Shown here in pieces: positions 5,457 through 5,462 of a stretch of 5,462 nucleotides of DNA (position 1 is its first letter; every line of letters starts with the position of its first letter). The notes under the pieces are model-generated. The model had not been told where the DNA came from. It saw only the letters and a list, made by a program, of their open reading frames with translations, and did no database searches. Source of the stretch: an uncultured bacterium (lineage in GTDB: Bacteria; Bacillota; Clostridia; Lachnospirales; Lachnospiraceae); contig CALBJL010000097.1 in assembly GCA_937893485.1 (NCBI GenBank), forward strand, positions 1-5,462, given 5' to 3'. The translations under genes were made by a program, and so were the position numbers.

Positions 5457-5462
5457 GGAGAG

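Larger units (their letters stand above)
5083..5462. other. 380-base region without a credible gene
   Basis: After the aminopeptidase stop this stretch holds, in order, the rod-like element (about 5092-5286), an AT-rich stretch (5287-5345), a promoter-like sequence (about 5325-5353) and a structured leader running to the right edge. Open frames here, on either strand, are short continuations or shadows of the upstream gene and lack ribosome binding sites. No Rho-independent terminator for the pyrE operon was found: T runs are absent except 5088-5092, which has no proper stem before it. Confidence 0.75.

Overview
The window looks like chromosomal DNA from a low- to mid-GC Gram-positive gut Firmicute, most likely Lachnospiraceae (Roseburia/Agathobacter-like). 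The support is the style of the PyrE protein, strong AGGAGG-type ribosome binding sites, compact hairpin-plus-T terminators, and a VanZ-like and a small membrane protein of kinds common in that family. The assignment is by recognition only; no search was run. No phage, transposase, CRISPR array, tRNA or rRNA gene is visible.

Layout. Bases 1-1131 are the 3' part of a cell-surface protein (bacterial SH3-like, SLH-like repeats, ricin-type beta-trefoil), cut by the left edge. Bases 1132-1347 hold a terminator, a run of strong hairpins, a second terminator and then a good promoter (TTGAAA-17-TATACT with extended -10). That promoter should drive a four-gene, same-strand unit: pyrE (1411-2097), a VanZ-like membrane protein (2104-2589), a three-segment small membrane protein (2603-2944) and a long M29-type metallo-aminopeptidase (3010-5082). 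Gaps are 6, 13 and 65 bases with no terminator between the genes.

Bases 5083-5462 have no credible gene. The first half (about 5092-5286) folds on paper into a long rod closed by an 18-bp perfect inverted repeat, with a second strong hairpin inside. The wobble pairs fit RNA made from the + strand. I could not match it to a known RNA class, and a MITE-like element remains possible. The second half has an AT-rich stretch, an extended -10 promoter near 5345-5353, and a structured leader that runs off the right edge, probably belonging to a gene outside the window.

How the parts work together: pyrE makes OMP for pyrimidine synthesis and the aminopeptidase trims peptides in the cytoplasm. The two membrane proteins have no known role, so the operon has no obvious shared pathway. 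The most noteworthy items are the rod-like element after the aminopeptidase gene, the hairpin cassette before pyrE, and the roughly 235-residue N-terminal extension on the aminopeptidase.
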